From Kitasatospora phosalacinea (GTDB taxonomy: Bacteria > Actinomycetota > Actinomycetes > Streptomycetales > Streptomycetaceae), in contig NZ_BSSA01000005.1 of the NCBI RefSeq assembly GCF_030268885.1, positions 62,001 through 126,000 of the forward strand: DNA of 64,000 nt. The letters run 5' to 3'. The notes beneath the pieces are model-generated. The model did no database searches. It had not been told where the DNA came from and saw only the letters and a program-made list of their open reading frames with translations. The position numbers and the translations under genes were made by a program. Below are positions 27,198 to 35,258 of this stretch, in pieces. How positions within the stretch are numbered: position 1 is the first letter of the stretch; each line of letters starts with the position of its first letter.

Positions 27198-27827
27198 ATG
27201 CGACGCCCTGACGAGAACGACCCCGAGTTGCGGGACCTGGTCCGCCGCTACGTGGCGCCCGGCCGCCGGTACCTCAAGCCGGGCGGCGGCCTGCTGCGCC
27301 GGGAGGCGACCGAACGCGCGGCTTTCCTGCGGGAGTTGGGCCGCGACGCCGCCGCGATCACCCCGCCGGAGCTGACCGTCCTGCTGGAGGGCGGGTGGCG
27401 CGAGCGCAGGACGGCGGCCTGGTTGATCGCGGTCGCCGGGCGGGACGGGTTCCGCGAGCGACTCGGCGAGCTGCTGCTGGCCAGCGAGGCCTGCTACGCG
27501 GGGACGGCGTACGCGCTTGCGCTTGCTGTTCTTGGCACCCCCGCCGACGCGGACCTGCTGGTCGCCTACCTGGAGCGCTACCTGCGCCGCCCGGACCTCT
27601 TCTACGACCAGCCGGCCGCGATCGGCGCGCTCCTGCACCTCGACGCCGGGCTCGGTGCGGACCGGGCCGCCCGGTTCCTCGCCCCGGGCGGTCTCTGGGA
27701 GCAGTGGATCGGCGGCCCGCCCCGCAAGGAGCACCACAGCGCGCCGGAGCGCCACCGGGAGGTCGTCGAGCAGCTCCGCGGCCTGGTCGCGGAGAGCGCG
27801 CGGTACTGCGCGGTGCCGGAGCGCTGA
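27198..27827 (+). CDS. DUF6000-like helical repeat protein
   Basis: 209 residues from ATG 27198 (AGGA upstream); a GTG at 27174 would add eight. All-helical: ELRDLVRRYVAPGRRYLKPG, RERRTAAWLIAVAGRDGFRE, RLGELLLASEACYAGTAYAL, ADLLVAYLERYLRRPDLFYD. The pattern is of short HEAT-like pairs as in the DUF6000 family, which has no assigned role. No catalytic motif, signal or membrane segment. It converges on the SDR gene 52 bases away. Confidence 0.62.
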   Translation: MRRPDENDPELRDLVRRYVAPGRRYLKPGGGLLRREATERAAFLRELGRDAAAITPPELTVLLEGGWRERRTAAWLIAVAGRDGFRERLGELLLASEACYAGTAYALALAVLGTPADADLLVAYLERYLRRPDLFYDQPAAIGALLHLDAGLGADRAARFLAPGGLWEQWIGGPPRKEHHSAPERHREVVEQLRGLVAESARYCAVPER

Positions 27828-27879
27828 CCGGCGGCGGCTCGGCGTCCCCAGTGGGGCGGTCCCGCCGGTGCGGGTGCGT

Positions 27880-28668
27880 TCAGGCGGCCTTGAGGGTGCC
27901 GCCGTCGACGACGTGGTCGGCGCCGTGGATGTTGGCGGCGCGGTCGGAGAGCAGGAAGACCACCAGGTCGGCGACCTCCTCGGGGGTGGTGAGGCGGCCG
28001 GAGGCGCTGCCGATCCGGACTGGGAGGTCGGCCAGCAGGTCCTCGTGGGAGACGCCGAGGAAGGCGGCGAAGTGGCCGCCGTAGCTGGTCGGGTCGGTCC
28101 ACATGGCGGTGGCGGTGGGGCCGGGGGAGACGGTGTTGACGCGGACGCCGCGCGGGGCCAGCTCCTCGCTGAGGCGCTTGCCGAACTGGTTGAGCGCGGC
28201 CTTGGCCTCCGCGTAGCCGACCGGGGAGCCGAGGGGGGTGCGGCCGTTGATGGACGAGACGTTGACGACGGCCCCGCCCCGTTCCAGCAGGCTCGGCAGG
28301 GCGGCCCGGGTGGTGCGCACCGCGCTGAGCAGGTTGAGGTCCAGCAGGGCCTGCCACTGCTCGTCGGGGACGTCCAGCACGCTGCCCAGCACCATCCGGT
28401 CGGTTTCGCCCGCGCCGACGTTGTTGACCAGCAGGTCGATCCCGCCGACCGCGTCCAGGGCCTGCCGGACGGCCTCGGCCGCGCCCTGTGCGGTGCCCAG
28501 GTCGACCAGGGCGACGGCCGCCGCGACCTCGGCCAGTTCGGGGCTCGCGGAGCGGGTGGCCCCGACCACCTCGACGCCCTCGGCGGCGAGGGCGCGGGCG
28601 ACGGCCAGGCCGATGCCGCGCCCGGCGCCGGTGACCAGGGCGGTGCGCCCGTCGAGTCCGAGATCCAT
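27880..28668 (-). CDS. Short-chain dehydrogenase/reductase
   Basis: 262 residues; ATG 28668 chosen because GAGGA lies 6 bases upstream, rather than the codon four earlier. Classical SDR: cofactor motif TGAGRGIG (about 13-20), NNVGAG, catalytic Ser in VVNVSSINGR, YAEAK (Tyr and Lys), and PGPTATAMW after the active site. VEVVGATRS at the end of strand 2 suggests NADP(H). Substrate unknown. A 19-bp operator-like element upstream matches one ahead of the tetR gene, so TetR probably represses both. Confidence 0.88.
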   Translation of the reverse strand: MDLGLDGRTALVTGAGRGIGLAVARALAAEGVEVVGATRSASPELAEVAAAVALVDLGTAQGAAEAVRQALDAVGGIDLLVNNVGAGETDRMVLGSVLDVPDEQWQALLDLNLLSAVRTTRAALPSLLERGGAVVNVSSINGRTPLGSPVGYAEAKAALNQFGKRLSEELAPRGVRVNTVSPGPTATAMWTDPTSYGGHFAAFLGVSHEDLLADLPVRIGSASGRLTTPEEVADLVVFLLSDRAANIHGADHVVDGGTLKAA

Positions 28669-28692
28669 GGCAGTCCTCATTCCGAGTAGTTC

Positions 28693-28711
28693 TTGAACCA
28701 GAGGTCAAATA
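28693..28711. promoter_or_regulatory. TetR operator upstream of the SDR gene
   Basis: On the minus strand TATTTGACC-TCTG-GTTCAA. It matches the element before tetR (29363-29381) in TATTTGACC-N4-GGTCAA with one difference. It lies 25 bases upstream of the SDR start. Confidence 0.65.
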
Positions 28712-28768
28712 CGTGGGCGTGCGGCGCCCCCACCGGGCGGGGTGGCCCACCGGGCGGGGCGGGGGCGG

Positions 28769-29344
28769 TCAGAGGTGGGCGACGGCGGTGTCGATGGCCG
28801 CGTGCACCGTCTCCCGGTCGAAGATCCGGGCCGTGACCCGGAGGCCGGCGAGGGTCACCATCAGGAAGCGGGCCTGCTCGGTGGCGTCCACCGCGGCGGG
28901 CACGTCGCCGTCCAGCTTGCCGCGCTCGATCCGGGCGGCCAGCAGGTCGGCGCTGCGCTCCACCGCGCGGCGCACCGCCGCGGTGGCGCCCTCGTCGCGC
29001 CCGCCGAGTTCCAGTGCGGTGTTGACGGCCAGGCAGCCGCGCCGCACCGGGGCGTCGAAGTCCACGTCGACCAGCAGGCGCAGGTAGGCGCGGACGCGCT
29101 CCTTCGTGCTGCCGGGGGCGGCGAGGAACTCCTCGGCGAACGCGGCGCCGGCCCGGTCGTACAGCTCCAGTGCCCGTCCGAACAGCTCCCGCTTGGAGCC
29201 GAAGGCGTGGTAGAGGCTGCCCTTGCCGATCCCGGCGGCCTCCGCCAGTTCGGCGGGGGAGGACCCGGCGTAGCCGTTGGTCCAGAACACCTCCATCGCC
29301 TGCGCGACGGCGGCTTCCTCGTCGAACTGCTTCGGCCTTCCCAT
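28769..29344 (-). CDS. TetR-family repressor
   Basis: 191 residues. The N-terminal helix-turn-helix is clear: AVAQAMEVFWTNGYAGSSPA, ELAEAAGIGKGSLYHAFGSK. The C-terminal domain (VRAYLRLLVDVDFDAPVRRG, CLAVNTALELGG) resembles TetR C-terminal domains of regulators that sense reactive or aromatic compounds through nearby reductases. The ATG lies 8 bases after the -10 hexamer, so the mRNA is probably leaderless. The neighbouring SDR gene, same strand and sharing the operator, is the likely target. Confidence 0.9.
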   Translation of the reverse strand: MGRPKQFDEEAAVAQAMEVFWTNGYAGSSPAELAEAAGIGKGSLYHAFGSKRELFGRALELYDRAGAAFAEEFLAAPGSTKERVRAYLRLLVDVDFDAPVRRGCLAVNTALELGGRDEGATAAVRRAVERSADLLAARIERGKLDGDVPAAVDATEQARFLMVTLAGLRVTARIFDRETVHAAIDTAVAHL

Positions 29345-29351
29345 GCGTCTG

Positions 29352-29381
29352 ACGCTACGACATATTTGACCCGGGGGTCAA
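29352..29381 (-). promoter_or_regulatory. tetR promoter with embedded operator
   Basis: Minus strand: -35 TTGACC (29376-29381), 18-bp spacer, -10 TAGCGT (29352-29357), then 7 bases to the ATG. The palindrome TATTTGACC-CGGG-GGTCAA (29363-29381) covers the -35 and spacer, so TetR binding would shut off its own transcription. Confidence 0.7.
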
Positions 29382-29421
29382 CAACCTTCCGGTCGCCGCC
29401 CCCGGGCCCCTGCCCGAAGGT

Positions 29422-31758
29422 TCACTCGAAGGCGGCCGCCGCCTCCCGCAGCGCCCGCACCACCGTCTCCGGGTCGTACGGCGCGGCCGGGCCCGGCAGG
29501 TAGGTGACCGAACGCAGCGCCCCGGTGTAGCGGAAGGAGCGGTGGCGCTCCCACAGCGGCCAGGACACCGGCGACTTGCGGTCCACGCCGACGCTGATGC
29601 CCTGGAACGGCGCCATCCCGATCAGCTGGTGCACCGGCCCGAGCGCGCCCGTCACCACCCCGTCCACCCGCACCTCGAACGTCCACTTCAGGTCGGCCAC
29701 CGCGGTCGCCTCCAGCGCCACCAGGTGCGCCCCGGGCGGCAGTTCGCCCGCGTCGGCCTCGAACAGCTCGCCGTACTGGTTGTACGCCAGGTGCAGCCGG
29801 CCGTCCTCCACGTACAGGCTGTAGCCGCCGCCCTGGTCGCCGTGCGAGAGCAGCACGCCATGGTCGTCGGCGCCGTGGTGGTCGAGCGCCACCTCGGCCG
29901 TGAACGAGCGGAACGCCACCAGCCGGGAGGAGCGGTAGCGCTCCAGCTCCGGCGTCCCGGCCAGCAGGGTGACCGGGCGGCGCAGCGCCTCCTCCTCCGG
30001 GTTGCGCAGCACGAACGCCCCGGAGGCGTCGGAGAGCGGGAAGACCCCGTTGCGCCAGGCCGCGTCCTCCCAGGCCTGCGCCAACTCCTTGACCAGCTCC
30101 GGGTGTTCGGCGGACAGGTCGTGGATCTCGGTCGGGTCGGTGCGCAGGTCGTACAGCGCCCACTCGCCGTCGTCGTAGGGCGCGCCCGGTCGGTGCAGGG
30201 TCACCAGCTTCCAGCCGTCCCGGTAGTACGAGCGGTTGCCGGTCATCTCGCAGTACTGCTCCGGGTGGGTGGACGGCGCCCCGGCCTCCCGCAGCACGGA
30301 CGCGAAGGACACCCCGTCCAGCTCCTGCACCGGCACCCCGCCGCGCTCCGACGGCCGCTGCACACCGGTGAGTTCGAGCAGCGTGGGCAGCAGGTCGGTG
30401 ACGTACTGGTACTGGTCGCGCACCCCGCCGTCGCCCGCCGCGCGCGGCAGTCCGGCCGGCCAGGACAGCACGAACGGCACCCGCACGCCGCCCGCGTAGG
30501 TCTGGCCCTTGTACAGCCGGAACGGCGTGTTGGAGGCCATGCCCCAGCCGCGCGGGTAGTGCACCAGCGACTGCGGGCCGCCGATCAGGTCGATCTCCCG
30601 CTGCACGTCCGGGTTCCAGTCCGCGGGCAGGTTCGGGTGGTGGACGAAGCGGCTGAAGTAGCTGCGGGTGCCCTCCGCGCCGCCCTCGCCGGTGCCGCCG
30701 TTGTCGGAGGTGAACACCACGATGGTGTTGTCGAGTTCGCCGAGCTGCTCCAGTACGGCGGTCAGCCGCCCCAGGTTCCGGTCGACGTTGTCGACCATCG
30801 CGGCGTACACCTCCATGTAGCGGGCGTACAACTTCCGCTGCACCTCGTCGAGTTCGTCCCACGCCCCGACCTCGTACCCGGCCTCGCCGTTGCGTTCCGG
30901 CAGCTCGGTGCCGGGCGGGAAGTGCCCGGCCGCCAGCTGCCGGGCGAAGCGCTGCGCCCGCAGCTCGTCCCAGCCGCCGTCGTAGCGGCCGCGGTGCCGC
31001 TCCAGGTCCTCCGGCTTGGCCTGCAGCGGGCCGTGCACCGCGTTGTGCGCCAGGTAGAGGAAGAACGGCTTGTCGGCGTCGTGCGCCCGCAGCGACTTCA
31101 CCATGCCGATCGCCTGGTCGGTGATGTCGTCGGTGTAGTAGTAGCCGTCCGGGAACTCGTCGATGTCCAACGGCGAGTTGTCGCGTACCAGTTGGTGCGG
31201 GTGGAACAGGCTGGTCAGGCCCTCCAGCACCCCGTAGTACTGGTCGAAGCCCTTCTGCAGCGGCCAGTTGGACCGGTCGTCGGCCGCCGAGGAGGCGGAG
31301 TCCCGGGTCAGGTGCCACTTGCCGACCGCGTACGTCGCGTACCCGGCGTCGTGCAGGGTCTGCGCCAGGGTGGGGACGTCGCCGGCGATCTCCATCCCGT
31401 ACCCGGGGAAGCCCGGGTCGGCGTTGGCCACGAAGGAGTACCCCACCCGGTGCGGGTTCAGGCCGGTCAGCAGCGCCGCCCGGGCCGGTGAACACAGCGG
31501 CATGGTGTGGTAGTTGGCGAGCTTCACGCCCCGCTCGGCCAGACCGTCCAGGGTCGGCGTCGGCACCTCCGAGCCGAACGGCCCGATGTCGCTGTAGCCC
31601 AGGTCGTCGACCAGCACCACCACCACGTTCGGCGCCCCCTCGCGCGGGCGCACCCGGCGCGGCCAGGACGGCACCGACTCGCCGAACGTCCGCCCCACCC
31701 GCCCGGGGAAGCCCTCGTACGGGTCGCGGCGGTGGCCGGCCTCCTCGCTCTTGCTCAT
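29422..31758 (-). CDS. Formylglycine-type sulfatase (arylsulfatase)
   Basis: 778 residues. Type I sulfatase: NVVVVLVDDLGYSDIG supplies metal-binding Asp51/52; MPLCSPARAALLTG holds Cys89, in the CxPxR motif converted to formylglycine; GKWHLTRDS and FTSDNGGTGEGGAEG give further active-site residues. About 150 C-terminal residues beyond the catalytic domain form a beta-rich module. There is no signal peptide, so it acts in the cytoplasm on imported sulfate esters. The ATG overlaps the stop of the ABC ATPase gene (ATGA), and GGGAG precedes it. It is the last gene of the long operon; a formylglycine-generating enzyme is not in the window. Confidence 0.93.
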   Translation of the reverse strand: MSKSEEAGHRRDPYEGFPGRVGRTFGESVPSWPRRVRPREGAPNVVVVLVDDLGYSDIGPFGSEVPTPTLDGLAERGVKLANYHTMPLCSPARAALLTGLNPHRVGYSFVANADPGFPGYGMEIAGDVPTLAQTLHDAGYATYAVGKWHLTRDSASSAADDRSNWPLQKGFDQYYGVLEGLTSLFHPHQLVRDNSPLDIDEFPDGYYYTDDITDQAIGMVKSLRAHDADKPFFLYLAHNAVHGPLQAKPEDLERHRGRYDGGWDELRAQRFARQLAAGHFPPGTELPERNGEAGYEVGAWDELDEVQRKLYARYMEVYAAMVDNVDRNLGRLTAVLEQLGELDNTIVVFTSDNGGTGEGGAEGTRSYFSRFVHHPNLPADWNPDVQREIDLIGGPQSLVHYPRGWGMASNTPFRLYKGQTYAGGVRVPFVLSWPAGLPRAAGDGGVRDQYQYVTDLLPTLLELTGVQRPSERGGVPVQELDGVSFASVLREAGAPSTHPEQYCEMTGNRSYYRDGWKLVTLHRPGAPYDDGEWALYDLRTDPTEIHDLSAEHPELVKELAQAWEDAAWRNGVFPLSDASGAFVLRNPEEEALRRPVTLLAGTPELERYRSSRLVAFRSFTAEVALDHHGADDHGVLLSHGDQGGGYSLYVEDGRLHLAYNQYGELFEADAGELPPGAHLVALEATAVADLKWTFEVRVDGVVTGALGPVHQLIGMAPFQGISVGVDRKSPVSWPLWERHRSFRYTGALRSVTYLPGPAAPYDPETVVRALREAAAAFE

Positions 31759-33455
31759 GTCAGGCTCCCGGAAGTAGGGGTGGGAAGGGACGGGACGGCC
31801 GCCAACAGCTCGGCCGTGTATGGGTGTTCGGGGGCGGTGACCACCCGGTCGGCCGGGCCGCTCTCCACGATCCGGCCCCGGTGCAGCACCGCGATCCGGT
31901 GGCTGACCTGCCGCACCACCGCCAGGTCGTGCGCGATGAACAGCACCGCCAGGCCCAACTCCCGCTGCAGGCGCGCCAGCAGGTCGATCACCTGGGCCTG
32001 GATCGACACGTCCAGCGCCGACACCGGCTCGTCGCACACCAGCACGCTCGGCCGGGGTGCCAGCGCCCGGGCGATGCCGATCCGCTGCCGCTGGCCGCCG
32101 GAGAACTCGCGCGGCGAACGGGCCGCCGCCGACGCCTCCAGGCCCACCTGCTCCAGCAGTTCGGCCACCCGGGCCTGCCGCTGCGCCCGGTCGCCGACCT
32201 TGTGCGCGATCAGCGGCTCGGCGATGATCCGGCCCACCGTCAGCCGCGGGTTCAGCGAGGCGTACGGGTCCTGGAAGACCATCTGGATCTCCCGGCGGGC
32301 CCGGCGGCCGTCCAGCGGCCGTCCGGCGAAGCTGATGCTGCCCGCGTCGGGCGCGTGCGCGCCCACCAGGGCCCGGGCCAGCGTCGACTTGCCCGACCCG
32401 GACTCGCCGACCAGGCCCAGCGTCTCGCCCGGGTGCAGGTCGAGGTCGACCGACTCCAACGCCGGGCTGCGTCGCCGCCGCGGGCCGTACGCCTTCGCCA
32501 ACCCGCGCACCACCAGCAGCGGTTCGGCCCCCGGGGTGCTGTTCCCGGCCGCCCGGGACGGGGCGTCCAGCCGCGGCACCGCCGCCAGCAGCGACCTGGT
32601 GTACGCGTGCTGCGGGACGGTCAACAGGCGTGCGGTGGCCCCCTGTTCGACCACCTCGCCGTCGCGCATCACCAGCAGCCGCGAGCAGGTCTCGGCGATC
32701 ACGCCCAGGTCGTGGCTGATCACCACCAGTGCGGTGCCGCGCTCCCGGTTGATCCGGGCCAGCAGCCGCAGGATCTGCCGCTGCACGGTCGGGTCCAGCG
32801 CGGTGGTCGGCTCGTCCGCGACCAGCACCTGGGCGTCGTGCGCCAGCGCCAGGGCGATCATGATGCGCTGGCGCTGGCCGCCGGAGAACTGGTGCGGGAA
32901 GTCGCCCAGCCGGGAGGCCGCCTTGGGCACGCCCACCAGCTCCAGCAACTCCACCGCCCGGGAAGCCCGTTCGGCCTTCGCGCGGTGCCCGCCGTGCGCC
33001 CGCAGCGCCTCGTCCAGCTGGCGGCCCACCGAGAGCACCGGGTTCAGCGAGGACATCGGGTCCTGGAAGATCATCGCGATCCGCCGGCCGCGCACCGCCC
33101 GCAGCGCCTCCTCGGGCAGTCCCGCCAGGTCCTGCCCGTCCAGCTCCACCGCCCCGCCGGTGATCCGGCCCCCGGCGGGCAGCATCCGCAGCAGCGCCAG
33201 CGCGGTCGTCGACTTGCCCGAGCCGGACTCGCCGACGATCCCCAGGCTCTCCCCGGGCGCCAGCGCGAAGTCCACCCCGCGCACCACCGTCCGCTCCCCG
33301 AACGCCACGCCCAGCTCCCGCACCCGCAGCAACTCGGCGGTGGGGGAAGGGGGTCGGTCCGCCAGCGGCGGGCGGTCGATCAGTTCGGTCATCGTGCGGC
33401 CCTCCGGTTCGGGACGTCGCTGGGGGGTCTGCTCGGGGTGGGCTCCCGTGCTCAT
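31755..33455 (-). CDS. ABC transporter ATPase, two fused nucleotide-binding domains
   Basis: 566 residues made of two oligopeptide-type ATPases in tandem. Domain 1 (about 40-290) has Walker A GESGSGKST, Q-loop FQDPMSSLNP, signature FSGGQRQRI and Walker B VLVADEPTTA. Domain 2 (about 315-555) repeats them: GESGSGKST, FQDPYASLNP, FSGGQRQRIG, VLVCDEPVSA, with the C-terminal HPYTAELLAAVP of the DppF type. It drives the importer formed by the next genes upstream. Its start overlaps the permease stop (ATGA). Fusion of the DppD and DppF halves, as in GsiA, is normal for this group. Confidence 0.94.
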   Translation of the reverse strand: MSTGAHPEQTPQRRPEPEGRTMTELIDRPPLADRPPSPTAELLRVRELGVAFGERTVVRGVDFALAPGESLGIVGESGSGKSTTALALLRMLPAGGRITGGAVELDGQDLAGLPEEALRAVRGRRIAMIFQDPMSSLNPVLSVGRQLDEALRAHGGHRAKAERASRAVELLELVGVPKAASRLGDFPHQFSGGQRQRIMIALALAHDAQVLVADEPTTALDPTVQRQILRLLARINRERGTALVVISHDLGVIAETCSRLLVMRDGEVVEQGATARLLTVPQHAYTRSLLAAVPRLDAPSRAAGNSTPGAEPLLVVRGLAKAYGPRRRRSPALESVDLDLHPGETLGLVGESGSGKSTLARALVGAHAPDAGSISFAGRPLDGRRARREIQMVFQDPYASLNPRLTVGRIIAEPLIAHKVGDRAQRQARVAELLEQVGLEASAAARSPREFSGGQRQRIGIARALAPRPSVLVCDEPVSALDVSIQAQVIDLLARLQRELGLAVLFIAHDLAVVRQVSHRIAVLHRGRIVESGPADRVVTAPEHPYTAELLAAVPSLPTPTSGSLT

Positions 33456-34303
33456 GAGCGCGCCCCGCGGTTCAGCGCCTCGGCCAGCAGGGTGAAGCCG
33501 AGGACGAGGGCGGTGGTGACGGCCAGCGGGGCGGCGGCCAGGACGGGGTCGGTGTCCAGGTAGGCGACCGAGCCGCTGATCAGGCTGCCCAGGGTGGGCT
33601 CCGGCGGGCGGACGCCCAGGCCGAGGAAGCTGAGTGCGCCCTCGATGAAGACGCCCACCGACAGGGCGACCGCGCCCTGCACGATCAGCGGGTCGACCGC
33701 GTTCGGCAGCACGTGCCGCAGCAGCACCCGGGCCCGGCCCGCGCCGCCCACCCGGGCGGCCAGCGCGTACTCGCGCTCCCGCTGCACCAGCACGCCCGCC
33801 CGCAACTGCCGCCCGAAGTACGGGACTTCGGCCAGCGCGATGATGATCACCACCGGCCAGCGGCCCGGCCCGAGGATCGCCGTCACCGCCAGGCCGAGGA
33901 TCAGTCCGGGGAAGGACAGCACCAGGTCGAACAGTCGCTGCACCACCAGGTCCGCGGCCCGCGAGGTGCCCGCCAGCAGCGCCAGCGCCGCACCGATCAG
34001 CGCGCCCGCCGGGACGGCCGTCAGGATGATCGACAGGTCGGTGAGGATGCCGTGCAGGACCCGGCTCAGCAGGTCCCGCCCGATGTCGTCGGTGCCCAGC
34101 GGATGGTCCCCGCTCGGGGCGGCCAGCGCCTGCGGGCCCTGCGCGTCCGGGTCGGCGTCGGTCAGCCAGGGCGCCAGCAGCCCGGCCAGCGCCACCGTCC
34201 CGACCAGCACCAGCCCGGTGACGCCCCGCCAGGTCCGCAGCCCGGCGACGTAGCGGTTGCGGCTGCGCGAACCGGCAGCCAGGGGAAAGGAGATCGTGGT
34301 CAT
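33452..34303 (-). CDS. ABC transporter permease, DppC type
   Basis: 283 residues, six predicted membrane helices. N-terminal GVTGLVLVGTVALAGLLAPW is the first helix; HPLGTDDIGRDLLSRVLHG is the typical DppC periplasmic motif; EYALAARVGGAGRARVLLRH then LPN is the EAA loop that contacts the ATPase. It pairs with the DppB-type permease 7 bases upstream. Substrate range is not set by the permeases, but the operon context suggests sulfate esters or other organosulfur compounds. Confidence 0.92.
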   Translation of the reverse strand: MTTISFPLAAGSRSRNRYVAGLRTWRGVTGLVLVGTVALAGLLAPWLTDADPDAQGPQALAAPSGDHPLGTDDIGRDLLSRVLHGILTDLSIILTAVPAGALIGAALALLAGTSRAADLVVQRLFDLVLSFPGLILGLAVTAILGPGRWPVVIIIALAEVPYFGRQLRAGVLVQREREYALAARVGGAGRARVLLRHVLPNAVDPLIVQGAVALSVGVFIEGALSFLGLGVRPPEPTLGSLISGSVAYLDTDPVLAAAPLAVTTALVLGFTLLAEALNRGARS

Positions 34304-34310
34304 CGTGTCG

Positions 34311-35255
34311 TCACTCCCACCGCACGCGCGGGTCGAGCCAGGAGTACAGCAGGTCGGTGAGCAGTTGCACGGCCACGTACCCGGCGACCACCAGCAGCAG
34401 CAGGTCCTGCACCACCGGGTAGTCGCGGCGCGACACGCCCTGCTCGATCAGCTGGCCGAGACCCGGCCAGGCGAAGATCCGTTCCACCACCACCGCGCCC
34501 GCGATCAGCTGCCCGATCTGCAGGCCCAGCACCGTCACCGCGGACGGCAGCGCGTTCGGCAGCGCGTGCCGCCACAGGATCCGGCGGCGCGGGACGCCCA
34601 GCGCCGTCGCGGTGCGCACGTAGTCCTCGCCGAGCGCCCGCTCCAGCCCGTCCTGCAGGTAGCGGGCCAGGATCGCCGCGCTCGGCAGCGCCAGGCACAG
34701 CGCCGGGAGCGCCAGGTACTGCACCGCGAGGTCCGGCGCGTCGAACAGCGAGGCGTGCCCGCCGGCCGGCAGCAGGCCCAGGCCCACCGCGAACACCAGC
34801 ACCAGCACCACGCCGGTCACGAACGGCGGCACCGCCAGCGCCCCCGTGGTCAGCGCCCGCAGCGCCCCCGCCAGCGCCCGCCGCCGCCCCGACACCGCGT
34901 ACAGCGCCGTCGGCACGGCCAGCACCACCACCAGCAGCAGGGAGGCGACCGTGAGCTGGACGGTCGCGGCCAGGCCGTCCCCGATCAGCTCGGACACCTG
35001 CCCGCCGATCGCGTAGCTGGGCCCGAGGTCGCCCGCCAGCACCTGCCCCAGCCAGTGCACGTACTGCGAGAGCAGCGGCGCGTCCAGCCCCAGCCGCTCC
35101 CGGATCGCCGCGATCGTGGCGGGCGAGGCGTCCGGCCCCGCCAGCGTGGTCGCCGGGTCGCCCGGGATCAGCCGCAGCATCAGGAACACCGTGAACGAGG
35201 CGGCGACCAGCACCGCCAGGGCGCTCGGCAGCCGTTTGAACAGGAAGGTCCGCAC
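34311..35255 (-). CDS. ABC transporter permease, DppB type
   Basis: 314 residues. Starts FLFKRLPSALAVLVAASFTV, the standard first helix of DppB proteins, followed by RLIPGDPATTLAG and LGLDAPLLSQYVHWLGQVLA. The EAA loop is DYVRTATALGVPRRRILWRH, and GAVVVERIFAWPGLGQLIEQ is the late signature. Six helices. The start is 3 bases after the stop of the substrate-binding protein gene, so the genes are tightly linked. Confidence 0.92.
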   Translation of the reverse strand: MRTFLFKRLPSALAVLVAASFTVFLMLRLIPGDPATTLAGPDASPATIAAIRERLGLDAPLLSQYVHWLGQVLAGDLGPSYAIGGQVSELIGDGLAATVQLTVASLLLVVVLAVPTALYAVSGRRRALAGALRALTTGALAVPPFVTGVVLVLVFAVGLGLLPAGGHASLFDAPDLAVQYLALPALCLALPSAAILARYLQDGLERALGEDYVRTATALGVPRRRILWRHALPNALPSAVTVLGLQIGQLIAGAVVVERIFAWPGLGQLIEQGVSRRDYPVVQDLLLLVVAGYVAVQLLTDLLYSWLDPRVRWE

Positions 35256-35258
35256 GGC

